Source: Gammaproteobacteria bacterium Ga0077536
Lineage (GTDB): Bacteria > Pseudomonadota > Gammaproteobacteria > Ga0077536
Direction: 5' to 3'
NCBI GenBank assembly: GCA_001464935.1
Contig: LNEL01000039.1
Location: forward strand, 51,119-115,118
DNA length: 64,000 bases
The notes below the pieces were generated by a model that was not told where the DNA came from, searched no databases, and was given only the letters and a program-made list of their open reading frames with translations. Both the position numbers and the translations under genes were made by a program. Positions 37,301 through 46,933 of this stretch are shown in pieces (the first letter of the stretch is position 1; every line of letters begins with the position of its first letter).

Positions 37301-38047
37301 ATCGCGCTCGAGATGGGCACCTCGTCACGCCTGCTGCAGCGCTTCAAGCCGGGTGAGCCGCTGGTGGTGATGGGCGTGACCGGCGCACCGACGCACATTC
37401 CCTGTGACACCACCGTCGCCATGGTCGGCGGCGGCCTCGGCAATGCCGTGCTGTTCTCGATCGGCAAGGCCCTGCGTGCAGCCGGCAACCGGGTCGTCTA
37501 CTTCGCCGGCTACAAGAAACCCGTCGACGTGTTCAAGGTCGAGGACATCGAAGCCGCCGCCGACGTGGTGGTGTGGGCGGTCGATCCCGCGCCCGGCGTC
37601 ACGGCCATCAAGACCAACCGGCCGCAGGACATGAGCAATGTCGGCAACGTGCTCGACACGATGGTGGCCTACGCCACGGGCAAGCTCGGCGACGTGAAGA
37701 TTCCGCTGGCCGATGCCGAGGAACTGATCGTGATCGGGTCGGATGCGATGATGGCCGCGGTCAAGCGCGCGCGGGCCGGGGTGCTCGCGCCCTACCTCAA
37801 TCCGAAGCATCGCGCGATCGGCTCCATCAACTCGCCGATGCAGTGCATGATGAAGGGCGTGTGCGCCCAGTGCATGTGCCGGCACGTCGATCCCGAAACC
37901 GGCAAGGAGAGCTTCGTGTACTCCTGTCTGAACCAGGATCAGCCGCTCGACCTCGTCGACTTCGATCACCTGCGCGCGCGACTGCGTCAGAACACGGTGC
38001 AGGAGAAGCTGTCGAATCTGTGGCTGGACAGTGTGCTGAAGGCCTGA
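34397..38047 (+). CDS. Fused NfnB/GltD-like and NfnA/PyrK-like flavoprotein
   Basis: 1216 residues. A helical N-terminal region is followed by a Cys-rich ferredoxin-like part (about 288-375: CIYCHDRDADSC, TGCPLGEKISE, CPGTGHRICNDCMKGC), then a pyridine-nucleotide oxidoreductase with GMGPAGYTLSHYL near residue 432 and a second GGGLTAID near residue 610. From about residue 898 comes a PyrK-like FAD/NAD domain (FEPGQFYRVQN, MVGGGLGNAVLF), ending in CMMKGVCAQCMC with a later Cys as a [2Fe-2S] site (about 1149-1180). The layout matches NfnB plus NfnA (or SudAB) in one chain, so NAD(P)H-ferredoxin electron transfer is likely. GGAG precedes the ATG at 34397. Confidence 0.8.
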   Translation: MTPMSESASRLSTGPDLVLGIQGYSYADLYDPVALARLSTEFDRFLADEAPGLAERFRAYQQCGGDGMSPEDISGVLTDTGPHVGQFIATLFGIEDAWGAQRALIRDEDETLFRFRTEVVAGLAKRFKGVDVAGFDWPRLAARVAALRAAVAPGARLPQDPEYLTARAGLVTAGLLPMPQAFRLTLTAHAGHFPELQGDDAALLASCAESIAQWSHGVRMDASRDPDASQWVLFKEPAKTDVEHLVHHQVNERAGFRTWMAPLHDMRRRDGFKLTDRRMDERHVLYEVDHCIYCHDRDADSCSKGMRQKKGVEGFKVNALGVTATGCPLGEKISEMHVVKRQGDNIGALALVTIDNPMCPGTGHRICNDCMKGCIYQKTEPVNIPQIETSVLTDVLELPWGFEIYGLLTRWNPLNVKRPQALPYNGRKVLVVGMGPAGYTLSHYLLNEGFGVVGIDALKLEPLPAALTGTASLAPTPVHDFKQLYDELDRRTVNGFGGVAEYGITVRWDKNFLKVIYLTLLRRQTFRVYGGVRFGGTLTLEDAWDLGFDHVALATGAGKPSLIGLKNNLVRGIRKASDFLMGLQLTGAAKDDSLANMQVRLPLGVIGGGLTAIDTTTELMAYYPKQVEKTLVRYEALCAELGEDAVRARFDDEERGVLDEFLGHGRAIRAERERAQAAGEAPDFSPLVRAWGGVTLFYRKALSDSPAYRQNHEEINEALKEGIEIAAGMNPLEALTDERGALRGVIFEQLLDDGRKATLEVPLRGLFIAAGTSPNTIYESENPGTFALEGKFFARFEPDGPGAAPGFAPGTGEGGPKQALPAPFTSYVNNGRYVSFYGDNHPVYAGNVVKAMASAKDGYPYIANLFAHERASLSPAEQPTRDAALRRFFGDLDDAFIARVVEVNRLTPTIIEVIARAPFAARRFEPGQFYRVQNLEALAPSAGGTKLATEGLALTGAWVNKEEGLVSLIALEMGTSSRLLQRFKPGEPLVVMGVTGAPTHIPCDTTVAMVGGGLGNAVLFSIGKALRAAGNRVVYFAGYKKPVDVFKVEDIEAAADVVVWAVDPAPGVTAIKTNRPQDMSNVGNVLDTMVAYATGKLGDVKIPLADAEELIVIGSDAMMAAVKRARAGVLAPYLNPKHRAIGSINSPMQCMMKGVCAQCMCRHVDPETGKESFVYSCLNQDQPLDLVDFDHLRARLRQNTVQEKLSNLWLDSVLKA

Positions 38048-38056
38048 CCGGCCACA

Positions 38057-38082
38057 GGGGCGGCCGGCACCCCGGTCGCCCC
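38057..38082. terminator. GC hairpin between convergent genes
   Basis: GGGGCG (38057-38062) pairs with CGCCCC (38077-38082), and the flanking GGCC sequences can extend the stem. It lies 10 bp after the flavoprotein stop, before the convergent GFA gene. No T-run is present. Confidence 0.35.
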
Positions 38083-38109
38083 GGCCACACCGCGCCAGGC
38101 GGCGCCCGG

Positions 38110-38529
38110 TCAGGGCCCCGGTGGTGGCGGCGGCTGGCCGTCGAGGCGCGGCAGCCGGTCGTCGAAGCAGGCCCAGGAGGGCGCGCTGGCGGCCCAGATG
38201 GTGGCCCCGGGCCGGCCGAGTTCGGGGTCGTCGAGCGTGCCGGCGCGGATGATGGTCAGGTGCGGACGGACCTCCGCCTCGCTGAACAACGCCGTGCCAC
38301 ATTGCGGACAGAAGCGCCGGTGCATCACGTTGCCGCTGTCGGCGACGCTGCGGTAATCGCGCAGTTTGCCGGTCACGCGCAGCGTCTGGTTCGGGAACAC
38401 CACGTTGATGGTCGCGCTGCCGGCGCCGAGGTACTGGCACACGCGGCACCAGCAGGCGCGTGCGCTGATGGGTTCGGCCTCGATTTCGTAGCGCACCGCG
38501 CCACACAGACATCCGCCCCTGATGCTCAT
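38110..38529 (-). CDS. GFA-family zinc protein (glutathione-dependent formaldehyde-activating type)
   Basis: 139 residues with the GFA cysteine pattern: GGCLCG (Cys7, Cys9), CWCRVC (Cys26, Cys28, Cys31) and FCPQCG (Cys74, Cys77), which bind two zinc ions. The family includes proteins proposed to join formaldehyde to glutathione, but most members have no proven activity. GGAGG lies 5 bp before the ATG. The C-terminus ends in a Pro run. It converges on the flavoprotein gene and is divergent from the VOC gene. Confidence 0.88.
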   Translation of the reverse strand: MSIRGGCLCGAVRYEIEAEPISARACWCRVCQYLGAGSATINVVFPNQTLRVTGKLRDYRSVADSGNVMHRRFCPQCGTALFSEAEVRPHLTIIRAGTLDDPELGRPGATIWAASAPSWACFDDRLPRLDGQPPPPPGP

Positions 38530-38654
38530 AGCAACCTCCGCCTCGCGTTGGCGACGCATGTCGCCCGCTGATTCTACCGGGCCAGGGTGGCTACGCCGAG
38601 GGATGCGGACGCCCGCGTTGTGCGGCATAGTGCGCGTGGCGCGAGAACAGCCCC

Positions 38655-39386
38655 ATGAACAGCCTGGGCGGTGCTGCGCAAACCCCACCCCGCGAGGAAC
38701 CGCCCGTGCAATTGGCGCGTACAGGCTTCGATGTCGGCCTTTTCTCGAACCACACGGATGCCCAGCTGCGCTTCTGGCAATACGAGGTGGGGCTGGCCTA
38801 TGACCATCTCGGCAAACTGGGGGGCGGCATTCACCAGCATCGGCATCACCTGCATGGCGCGATACTCAAGATGAACGGCGCGCGCGATCCGCTGCCACTG
38901 CTGCCCGCCGCCGGCTACTGCGGGCTGCGCATCGCGATGCCCGGCCTCGCCGCGCCGCGCGCACTGCACGACCCCGACGGCACGCCGGTCACGCTGGTGC
39001 ATGCCGGCGACCACGGCACGACCAGCGTCGACCTGTTGATGCAGGTGTCGAACCTGGCGGCCCACATCAGGTTCTATCGCGATGCGCTGGGGCTGCCGGT
39101 CGACACCTCTGGCACGGTCAGCATCGGCGGGGCCCGACTGTGCGTCGAGCGCATCGCGCCGGTGGCGCGCAGCGCCGACTGGCGCGGTCCCGGCCTGCGC
39201 TACCTCACGCTGCAGGTAATGGATGCCCGCGCCGCGCTCGCCGAGGCACTCGCGCAGGGCGCAGAAGCCGCGGATCCCCTGCGCGACCTCGGCGATCTGG
39301 TGCGCTTCGCGTTCATTCGCGATCCGGACGGCAACTTCATCGAGATCAGCGAGCGCACGACCTTCACCGGCCGGCCGCTGTGCTGA
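38655..39386 (+). CDS. Two-domain VOC (glyoxalase/dioxygenase-fold) protein
   Basis: 243 residues with two VOC modules: about 22-115 (FDVGLFSNHTDAQLRFWQYEVGL) and about 120-235 (TTSVDLLMQVSNLAAHIRFYRDALGL...FAFIRDPDGNFIEISERT). Metal ligands His and Glu are plausible in the second (DPDGNFIEI). The fold serves glyoxalases, ring-cleaving dioxygenases and epimerases. A GTG at 38706 with AGGAA before it is an alternative start that would remove an unstructured leader. Its stop lies 28 bp before an MFS transporter, so the pair may act together on one substrate. Confidence 0.82.
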   Translation: MNSLGGAAQTPPREEPPVQLARTGFDVGLFSNHTDAQLRFWQYEVGLAYDHLGKLGGGIHQHRHHLHGAILKMNGARDPLPLLPAAGYCGLRIAMPGLAAPRALHDPDGTPVTLVHAGDHGTTSVDLLMQVSNLAAHIRFYRDALGLPVDTSGTVSIGGARLCVERIAPVARSADWRGPGLRYLTLQVMDARAALAEALAQGAEAADPLRDLGDLVRFAFIRDPDGNFIEISERTTFTGRPLC

Positions 39387-39414
39387 GCGCGGCCGCGCTG
39401 CGGGCCGGGCTGCG

Positions 39415-40629
39415 ATGAGCAGCGCGGTCACCCTCGAAAGCACGCCGGTCAGCTGGCGCGAAGACGCGCAGGTCATCGGCTGCGTCGGCGTGGCCCACCT
39501 GGTGAGCCACTTCTTCCAGCTGATTCTCGCGCCGCTGCTGCCGTGGGTGAAAGCCGAGTTCGGTCTGAGCTTCGCCGCGATGGGCTTCATCATGACGGTG
39601 CTGTTCGTCGTCTCCGGCATCACGCAGGCGCTCGCCGGCTTCATCGTCGACCGCTATGGGGCCGGCATCACACTCGGCATCGGCCTGCTGCTGTTCGTGG
39701 CTGCTGCCCTGACGCTGGCGACCAGCACCGGCTACCCGATGCTGCTGGCCGGCGCCGCGCTCGCCGGCATCGGCAACGGTGTGTTCCACCCGGTCGACTT
39801 CTCGCTGCTGAATCATCGCGTGACACCCTCGCGGCTGGGGCCTGCGTACTCGGTCCACGGCCTGACCGGCAGCCTCGGTTGGGCGCTCGCGCCGGTGTTC
39901 CTGGTCGGCATCGCAGTGCCGTTCGGTTGGCGCGCCAGTCTGTTCGCCGCGGCCGCGCTGCCGTGCGCCGTCGGCCTGCTCCTGTGGGTGAAGCGGCCGC
40001 TGTTCGCGAGCCCTGCGCGGCACCTGCCACCGGCACCCGCAGTCCCCGTGCCGCTGCTCGCCTTTCTGCAGCAGCCCGCGATCTGGTGGTGTTTCGCGTT
40101 CTTCGCCATCGTTGCGGTGGCCGCGAGCGGCGTGCAGAATTTCGCGCCCACGGTGTTCAGCGCCGTGTACGGGCTCGGCGTCTCCGGGGCCGCGATGAGC
40201 GTCACGCTGTTCATGCTCGCGAGCGCTCTCGGCATGCTCGCCGGCGGCTGGCTGGTCGGGCGCGAGGGCCGGCTCGAACGCAACATTGCGATCGCGTTCG
40301 GCCTGTCGGTCGCGGGCGCCGTGCTGATCGGCCTGTCGGTGCTGCCGGCGGCGGCCGCCCTCGCGGCCATTGCCGTGATGGGCTTCGGCAGCGGGCTGTC
40401 GGGCCCCTCGCGCGACATGCTGATCCGGTCGGCGGCGCCGCGCGGCGCCACCGGTCGTGTCTACGGCGTCGTGTACTCGGGGCTCGATCTCGGCATCGCC
40501 GTCGGTCCCGTGATGTTCGGTGGCATGCTCGATGCCGGCCACCATGGCGCGGTGTTCTATGGCATCGCCGCCTGCCTCCTGGTCGCGACGCTGATGGCGG
40601 CGCAGGTGGCCTCGCGCACGACGGCCTGA
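39415..40629 (+). CDS. MFS transporter
   Basis: 404 residues with about 12 predicted transmembrane helices and the typical loop FIVDRYGAGITLG between helices 2 and 3. The family moves small molecules by proton symport or antiport in the inner membrane. The ATG at 39415 is the first that leaves a normal MFS N-terminus. It lies between the VOC gene (28 bp) and the aminotransferase gene (42 bp) on the same strand, so all three may form one operon. The substrate is unknown. Confidence 0.9.
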   Translation: MSSAVTLESTPVSWREDAQVIGCVGVAHLVSHFFQLILAPLLPWVKAEFGLSFAAMGFIMTVLFVVSGITQALAGFIVDRYGAGITLGIGLLLFVAAALTLATSTGYPMLLAGAALAGIGNGVFHPVDFSLLNHRVTPSRLGPAYSVHGLTGSLGWALAPVFLVGIAVPFGWRASLFAAAALPCAVGLLLWVKRPLFASPARHLPPAPAVPVPLLAFLQQPAIWWCFAFFAIVAVAASGVQNFAPTVFSAVYGLGVSGAAMSVTLFMLASALGMLAGGWLVGREGRLERNIAIAFGLSVAGAVLIGLSVLPAAAALAAIAVMGFGSGLSGPSRDMLIRSAAPRGATGRVYGVVYSGLDLGIAVGPVMFGGMLDAGHHGAVFYGIAACLLVATLMAAQVASRTTA

Positions 40630-40671
40630 GGGCACCGTGCATTTCGCAGCATGAATGAAGGAACAGTGACG

Positions 40672-41880
<1,209 letters not shown>

Positions 41881-41893
41881 GAGGGCCGCGCGT

Positions 41894-41914
41894 GGCGGCC
41901 TGACTCAGGCCGCC
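41894..41914. terminator. Strong GC hairpin between convergent genes
   Basis: GGCGGCCTGA (41894-41903) and TCAGGCCGCC (41905-41914) are exact inverse repeats with one central base, giving an 8-bp stem with a 5-nt loop or longer. It overlaps the end of the LDI-like gene and follows the aminotransferase stop by 13 bp, so it may serve both strands. Confidence 0.5.
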
Positions 41915-43845
41915 GGCGCGAGCCGCAGCGCGGTCCGCCCGCGCAGGTCGACGGTCCAGCGCGCGCGGCCGTCGCCATCGGCCTGCACGCTGTCGCGCGC
42001 GTCGCCGTCGATCGCGTAGCGCTGTCCGGGCTGCAGCTGCGCGAAGCCGAGCGTCTGTGGGCCATCGCCTTGACCCGGGTACAGCACGAGCCGCAGGTCG
42101 CGACCGTCGCTGACGGCGTGCGCGACCAGCACGTCCGGATAGCGTGCGTCGTCGAGCACCGGCCCGGTGAAGACTTCGGGCGCGGGACCCTTCACGAAGG
42201 AGTTGCGGAAGTCCCCGGTGCGCAGCAGGCGACCTTCGATCGCCCACAGGTTCGCGAGGCCCGAAGCCTCGGTGTAACGTGCCACGCCGTTCTCGATCAC
42301 CCGGCCGCAGTCCTGATCCATCGAGCGCAGCGCGGCATCGGCGAGTTCGTCGTCGCCGAACTCGCGCGCGCAGATCGCGACCGCCGCATAGCCGAACAGG
42401 GCGCCAGGGCGGTAGTGACCGGGATCGATGGTCTCCAGGAAGCTCAGGGCTTCCGGCGGAATCGTGAGCCGCGTGGCGCCATCCGGCCCCGGCGCGAGAC
42501 AGAACGACAGCTCCTTGCGCCCGATCGCCCACAGGCGGCGCGCGAGCGGCGGTGAGAACACGTTCGCGAAGAACGCAAAGCCCGCCTCGCCGGCGTAGAA
42601 CGGGATCTCGATGCCGGTCCAGTAGGAGCGCAGCCCGATCAGCGAGCCCTTGCGATCGGTGAATTCCGTTTCCAGCATCCGCATCCAGCGCGGCAACACG
42701 GCGTTGACGTAGGCTGTGCCGAACAGGCGGTCGTGCGAGGCCAGCGCGCCCATGCCGTACATGTTGCACACCGGGTAAATCCAGTTCGGCTCGCAGGGGA
42801 ACAGGCAGAAGTCCGAGCGCTCGTGATTCATGCGCACTGAATCAACGAGCGTGTGCGCGCTGTGCGGAAAGGCGGTCTGCGCATTCAGGCGGAAGGTCAG
42901 GCTGCCGGGCTCGGCGTAGCGGCGGTCGCCGCTGTTCAGCATGTACTGGTTGACCTGCATGCCGAAGTAGCCGGTCAGCATGATGTTGTCTTTTTGCGCG
43001 GGGTCGAAGTTCGAGAAATTGAAATGCCCCCACATCGACTCGAGCACCCAGTAATCCCAGACGCGGCGATTCAGGTAGGTCTCGATCAGATTCCGCTGCG
43101 CCTGCCCGAGATAGCCGCGGAAGCTCGGCGTGTAGTGCCCCTGTACGAGACCCAGTGCATAGCCGAGATGGTTGATTTGATAGCGCAACGCCGCCGGCTG
43201 GAACTGGTCGATGATCGTGTAGCCCGCGTATTCGCCGACCGGCTGCAGCGCGCGCTCGAGCAGGTAGCGCACGGACAGCAACTGATCCGGCGTCAGTTCG
43301 CCGGTGACGTCGGCCGCTTCGGCCGCTGCGCGCGTGTTGACCTCGGCGAGTGATTCGCCGAAGAAACCCTGGCGCAGGGCATGACGGGCGACGTCGGCAG
43401 CAGCGCGGGCCGCCGCCTGTCTGCGCACGTAGACCACGAGGCCCGCGATCGCGAGGGGCGTGACGACGTAGGCACCGGCCCACAGTTCAGTGTCCGCCAG
43501 CGCACCGGCGAGCACTGCGCTGCCGAACCAGATCAACAGCGGCGCGGCCACCATGCCGCACCAGAACCAGACGATGATCGCGAGGTAGGTCAGCGCCAGG
43601 GTCACCGGCAACGCGAGCAGCCACGCGCCACCGAGCGCCGGGAAGCCGCCACCGGGCAGCAGCAGGCCGAGTCCCGCGGCGCGCCACGCGGGCGCGGCAC
43701 CGAGCAGCGTCGGCAGCAGCCCGAGCACGCAGAGTGCGCCATAGATCATGAAATTCCGGCGATGCCGTGCGGCGCTGATCGGGCCGACATTCGCCGCTGC
43801 GAATTCGCGCGCGGCGTGAAGGGCTTCGGTGCTCGTACTAGCCAT
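41905..43845 (-). CDS. Membrane-anchored linalool dehydratase/isomerase (LDI)-like enzyme
   Basis: 646 residues: four or so membrane helices (about 33-50, 56-95, 98-118, 122-140) precede a C-terminal alpha/alpha-barrel domain of the LDI family. Diagnostic segments are [25 protein letters not shown] and [10 protein letters not shown] (Cys351 and Cys360, same spacing as the catalytic Cys171/Cys180 of Castellaniella LDI), then [13 protein letters not shown] hydrates and isomerises myrcene, linalool and geraniol. A His of the active site in the founder appears as Tyr293 here. The substrate could be an isoprenoid or another allylic alcohol. It overlaps the small gene upstream by 8 bp, with GGAG before the ATG. 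Confidence 0.82.
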   Translation of the reverse strand: MASTSTEALHAAREFAAANVGPISAARHRRNFMIYGALCVLGLLPTLLGAAPAWRAAGLGLLLPGGGFPALGGAWLLALPVTLALTYLAIIVWFWCGMVAAPLLIWFGSAVLAGALADTELWAGAYVVTPLAIAGLVVYVRRQAAARAAADVARHALRQGFFGESLAEVNTRAAAEAADVTGELTPDQLLSVRYLLERALQPVGEYAGYTIIDQFQPAALRYQINHLGYALGLVQGHYTPSFRGYLGQAQRNLIETYLNRRVWDYWVLESMWGHFNFSNFDPAQKDNIMLTGYFGMQVNQYMLNSGDRRYAEPGSLTFRLNAQTAFPHSAHTLVDSVRMNHERSDFCLFPCEPNWIYPVCNMYGMGALASHDRLFGTAYVNAVLPRWMRMLETEFTDRKGSLIGLRSYWTGIEIPFYAGEAGFAFFANVFSPPLARRLWAIGRKELSFCLAPGPDGATRLTIPPEALSFLETIDPGHYRPGALFGYAAVAICAREFGDDELADAALRSMDQDCGRVIENGVARYTEASGLANLWAIEGRLLRTGDFRNSFVKGPAPEVFTGPVLDDARYPDVLVAHAVSDGRDLRLVLYPGQGDGPQTLGFAQLQPGQRYAIDGDARDSVQADGDGRARWTVDLRGRTALRLAPAA

Positions 43846-44179
43846 GGGGCGTTGCTCCGGGTGAGGCGGCGATGACGGCGGAAGCCGGGCGGAGGCGGCG
43901 ACACATCGAGTCGTAGGCCGCAGTCGAGCCCTGCCATACCGCCTGCGCGCCCTGTTGCAGATGATCGCGATGCTGATAGGCGAGCGCGCCCCCGAGTCCG
44001 AGTTCGAAGGCGGCGAAGGACACCAGCAGTGCGGGGCGCCAGCGTCGCGCACGCGCGCTGTGCTGCCAGGCCAGCAGTCGGGAACACGCGCGTGCCGGCA
44101 GACCGCACAGCGCGCGCAAGCGCTGCCACGCGTCGATCAGCTGGTAGACCAGCATCAGTCCCACTACACAACAGGCCAT
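43838..44179 (-). CDS. Small membrane protein, partner of the LDI-like gene
   Basis: 113 residues with one clear membrane segment near the N-terminus ([18 protein letters not shown]) and a second at about 48-66 ([21 protein letters not shown]), the rest basic and polar. It overlaps the LDI-like gene by 8 bp on the same strand, so translation is probably coupled and the two proteins may form a complex. No family recognised. Confidence 0.62.
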   Translation of the reverse strand: MACCVVGLMLVYQLIDAWQRLRALCGLPARACSRLLAWQHSARARRWRPALLVSFAAFELGLGGALAYQHRDHLQQGAQAVWQGSTAAYDSMCRRLRPASAVIAASPGATPHG

Positions 44180-44414
44180 GCGCGTTGCCCTCGCGGCTGC
44201 CCCGCCTTCGGGGTTCCGGGAGTCTAACCGAGCCTCCGGGTGCTATCTATCGGCGAAGGCGCCGAGGCGTGTTGACAGCCCTGTGGCGGCCTGTGCCACT
44301 ATCGACGCAGCATCAGGCGGGTGCAGATTCGATGAGAGCGCCTTGCGGCAGGCGCCTTCAGCCATGCCGCAGCAGCCTGCCCACCACACAGAACGAATCG
44401 ACGAAGGAGACACC

Positions 44415-45383
44415 ATGCCGGCGTTTCGATGGGGAATGATTGGATCTTCGGGCTGGGCGGAGCACACGTTCACCCCGGCCATCGGCCGCGCACGCAACAA
44501 CCAGCTCGTCGCCGTGCTCGGTTCGAAGCAGGCGGGCGCCGATGCGTTCGCGGCCCGGCATCCGGTCGAAGCCGCGTACAGCGATCTCGCGAAGTTTCTC
44601 GCGCATCCCGATCTCGACGCCGTCTGGGTGGCCAGTCCGCCCGATTTGCACAGCGCGCAAACGCTCGCGGCGCTGGCCGCCGGCAAGCACGTGCTGTGCG
44701 AAAAGCCGATGGCCGTGTCGGTGGCCGAATGCAAGGCGATGACGAAAGCGGCCGCCGCGGCCGACCGGCAGCTGCGCATCGGGTTCAACAACCGTTCGCA
44801 TCCCGCGCTGCAGAAGCTCGCCAAGGCGGTTGCAAGCGGCCGCTATGGCGATCAGCTCGAAGCCCGGGTGCAGGTCTACCATCCGTATGCGACGCCGCCG
44901 CCGGCGTGGCGCCAGAACCGCAAGCGCAGCGGCGGCTGGGCGATCGGCGACATCGGTACCCACCTGCTCGATGTGCTGCGCTGGCTGATGGGCGCGGAAG
45001 CGGCCGCGGTGTCCGGCCACCTGACGAATCGCTGCTGGGGCTTCAAGACCGATGACCACGCTGCACTGAACGTGCGCTTCAAGAACGGCGCGATCGGCAA
45101 CGTGACGGCGTGTACGGGCGCCGCAGGCGGCGCGCCGCGCGTGGAGTTCTACGGCACCAAGGGCTACTTCGCGTTGCGCGGCGGCCTGTTCGGCATGCCG
45201 GGCGATCTCGAATCCGGGCTCAAGGGACAGGCGGCGAAGTTCGAGAAGATCGAAGCCTTCGACACCTACACCGGCGAAGTCGAAGCGTTCTGCGCCCAGG
45301 CCCGCGGCCGCGACACGGGGCTCGCCACGGGCGAGGACGGCGCGGCGAACATCGCGATGGTCGCCGACGGTCGCGGCTGGTAG
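44415..45383 (+). CDS. Gfo/Idh/MocA-family oxidoreductase
   Basis: 322 residues. The Rossmann part begins FRWGMIGSSGWAEHTFTPAI (the NAD loop reads GSSGWA instead of the common GxGxxG), with the EKPMAVSVAEC motif carrying the catalytic Lys and the later GGWAIGDIGTHLLDVLRWLMG motif with the catalytic His. It would oxidise or reduce a sugar, inositol or related polyol. GAAGGAG lies just before the ATG. It is followed 19 bp later by pcaI, which suggests a shared transcript, though the functions are not obviously linked. Confidence 0.9.
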   Translation: MPAFRWGMIGSSGWAEHTFTPAIGRARNNQLVAVLGSKQAGADAFAARHPVEAAYSDLAKFLAHPDLDAVWVASPPDLHSAQTLAALAAGKHVLCEKPMAVSVAECKAMTKAAAAADRQLRIGFNNRSHPALQKLAKAVASGRYGDQLEARVQVYHPYATPPPAWRQNRKRSGGWAIGDIGTHLLDVLRWLMGAEAAAVSGHLTNRCWGFKTDDHAALNVRFKNGAIGNVTACTGAAGGAPRVEFYGTKGYFALRGGLFGMPGDLESGLKGQAAKFEKIEAFDTYTGEVEAFCAQARGRDTGLATGEDGAANIAMVADGRGW

Positions 45384-45402
45384 GCACGGGCGTGACACCG
45401 CG

Positions 45403-46086
45403 ATGATCGACAAGACCGTGGCGTCGGCCGCTGCCGCAGTCGCGGGCATTCCCGACGGCGCCACGGTGATGATTGGCGGTTTCGGCACCGCCGGTCAGCC
45501 GGCCGAACTGATCGACGCGCTGATTGCGCAAGGCGCGCGCGATCTGACCATCGTCAACAACAATGCGGGCAACGGCGACACCGGACTCGCGGCGTTGCTG
45601 AAGACCGGACGCGTCAGACGCATCGTGTGCTCGTTTCCGCGCCAGGCGGATTCGCAGGTCTTCGATGCGCTGTATCGCAGCGGTGCACTCGAACTCGAGC
45701 TCGTGCCGCAGGGCAATCTCGCCGAGCGCATCCGCGCTGCCGGCGCCGGCATCGGCGCGTTCTACACGCCGACGGGCTATGGCACGGCACTGGCCGAAGG
45801 CAAGGAGACGCGCCTGATCGACGGCCGGGCGTATGTGCTCGAGTATCCGCTGCGTGCGGACTATGCGCTGATCAAGGCGCGTCTCGGCGACCGCTGGGGC
45901 AACCTGGTGTACCGCAAGACCGCGCGCAATTTCGGCCCGATCATGGCCACCGCCGCGACGTGCACGATTGCGCAGGTCGATGCCGTCGTGCCGCTCGGCG
46001 AGCTCGATCCCGAAGCCGTGGTGACGCCGGGCATCTTCGTGCAACGGGTGCTCGCGGTAGGCCCGGCCGCGCAGGCCGCGCCATGA
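45403..46086 (+). CDS. pcaI: 3-oxoadipate CoA-transferase subunit A
   Basis: 227 residues. The glycine-rich VMIGGFGTAGQPAELIDAL and the stretch VPQGNLAERIRAAGAGIGAFYTPTG are typical of PcaI/ScoA. With subunit B it moves CoA from succinyl-CoA to 3-oxoadipate (PcaIJ) or acetoacetate (ScoAB). The sequence looks closest to PcaI, but no other beta-ketoadipate genes are in the window, so another beta-keto acid such as acetoacetate is possible. It overlaps pcaJ by 4 bp. Confidence 0.9.
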   Translation: MIDKTVASAAAAVAGIPDGATVMIGGFGTAGQPAELIDALIAQGARDLTIVNNNAGNGDTGLAALLKTGRVRRIVCSFPRQADSQVFDALYRSGALELELVPQGNLAERIRAAGAGIGAFYTPTGYGTALAEGKETRLIDGRAYVLEYPLRADYALIKARLGDRWGNLVYRKTARNFGPIMATAATCTIAQVDAVVPLGELDPEAVVTPGIFVQRVLAVGPAAQAAP

Positions 46087-46727
46087 AGCGTCTGACGCGC
46101 GAGCAGATGGCCCAACGCGTCGCGCGCGACATTCCCGAAGGCGCGTACGTGAATCTCGGCATCGGGCTGCCGACCCTGGTCGCGAATCATCTGCCGGCCG
46201 GGCGCGAAATCCTGCTTCACAGCGAGAACGGCGTCCTCGGCATGGGCCCGGCGCCGCCCGCCGGCGCCGAAGATCCCGATCTGATCAACGCCGGCAAGCA
46301 GCCGGTGACGCTGCGCGACGGGGGCTGCTATTTTCATCACGCCGATTCGTTCGCGATGATGCGCGGCGGGCACCTCGACATCTGCGTGCTCGGTGGCTTC
46401 CAGGTGTCGGTGACGGGAGATCTCGCGAACTGGCATACGGGTGAACCCGATGCGATTCCGGCCGTCGGCGGCGCGATGGATCTCGCGATCGGCGCGAAGC
46501 AGGTGTTCGTCATGATGGAACATCACACCAAGCAGGGCGTCAGCAAAATCGTCGGGCGCTGCAGCTATCCGCTGACGGGCATCGCCTGCGTCAGTCGCAT
46601 CTACACCGATCTCGCGGTGCTCGACGTGACGCCGCACGGCCTGTCGGTCGTCGATATCGTCGACGGCCTGTCGTTCGATGAACTGCAGCGCCTGAGCGGC
46701 GTGCCGCTGATCAATCCCCGCGCGTAG
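46083..46727 (+). CDS. pcaJ: 3-oxoadipate CoA-transferase subunit B
   Basis: 214 residues. LHSENGVLGMGPAPP contains the catalytic glutamate of the SENG motif that forms the acyl-CoA intermediate. NAGKQPVTLRDGGCYFHHADSFAMMRGGHLD and GAMDLAIGAKQVFVMMEHHTKQG are strongly PcaJ-like. The start overlaps the pcaI stop as ATGA, as usual for this heterotetramer. It completes a CoA transferase that produces a CoA ester for thiolysis. Confidence 0.92.
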   Translation: MKRLTREQMAQRVARDIPEGAYVNLGIGLPTLVANHLPAGREILLHSENGVLGMGPAPPAGAEDPDLINAGKQPVTLRDGGCYFHHADSFAMMRGGHLDICVLGGFQVSVTGDLANWHTGEPDAIPAVGGAMDLAIGAKQVFVMMEHHTKQGVSKIVGRCSYPLTGIACVSRIYTDLAVLDVTPHGLSVVDIVDGLSFDELQRLSGVPLINPRA

Positions 46728-46933
46728 GTGGCACGTGTGTGTGGCGGGCCGCGGTCGCCCGCTGCGCGCTGAGCGCGCCACGCGAAACGCTGAATGTTGT
46801 ACGGGCAGACGGGATTCTTCATCATGCGACGCGCCAGCAAGGTGCGGATGACCGCCAGGCGTGCCTGCACCAGATCCGCCGTCGCGCTCCTGGGTTGCCG
46901 GCGACCATGCCCCGCACGAGACGAGTGCCTTTG

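Noticed and set aside
34397..38047. CIYCH in the fused flavoprotein as a cytochrome c haem site
   Set aside because: The protein has no export signal, and the Cys pattern with the later CPGTG-x3-CNDC segment fits a ferredoxin-like cluster domain.
45403..46727. A full beta-ketoadipate pathway cluster
   Set aside because: Only pcaI and pcaJ are present; no pcaGH, pcaB, pcaC, pcaD or pcaF is encoded nearby.
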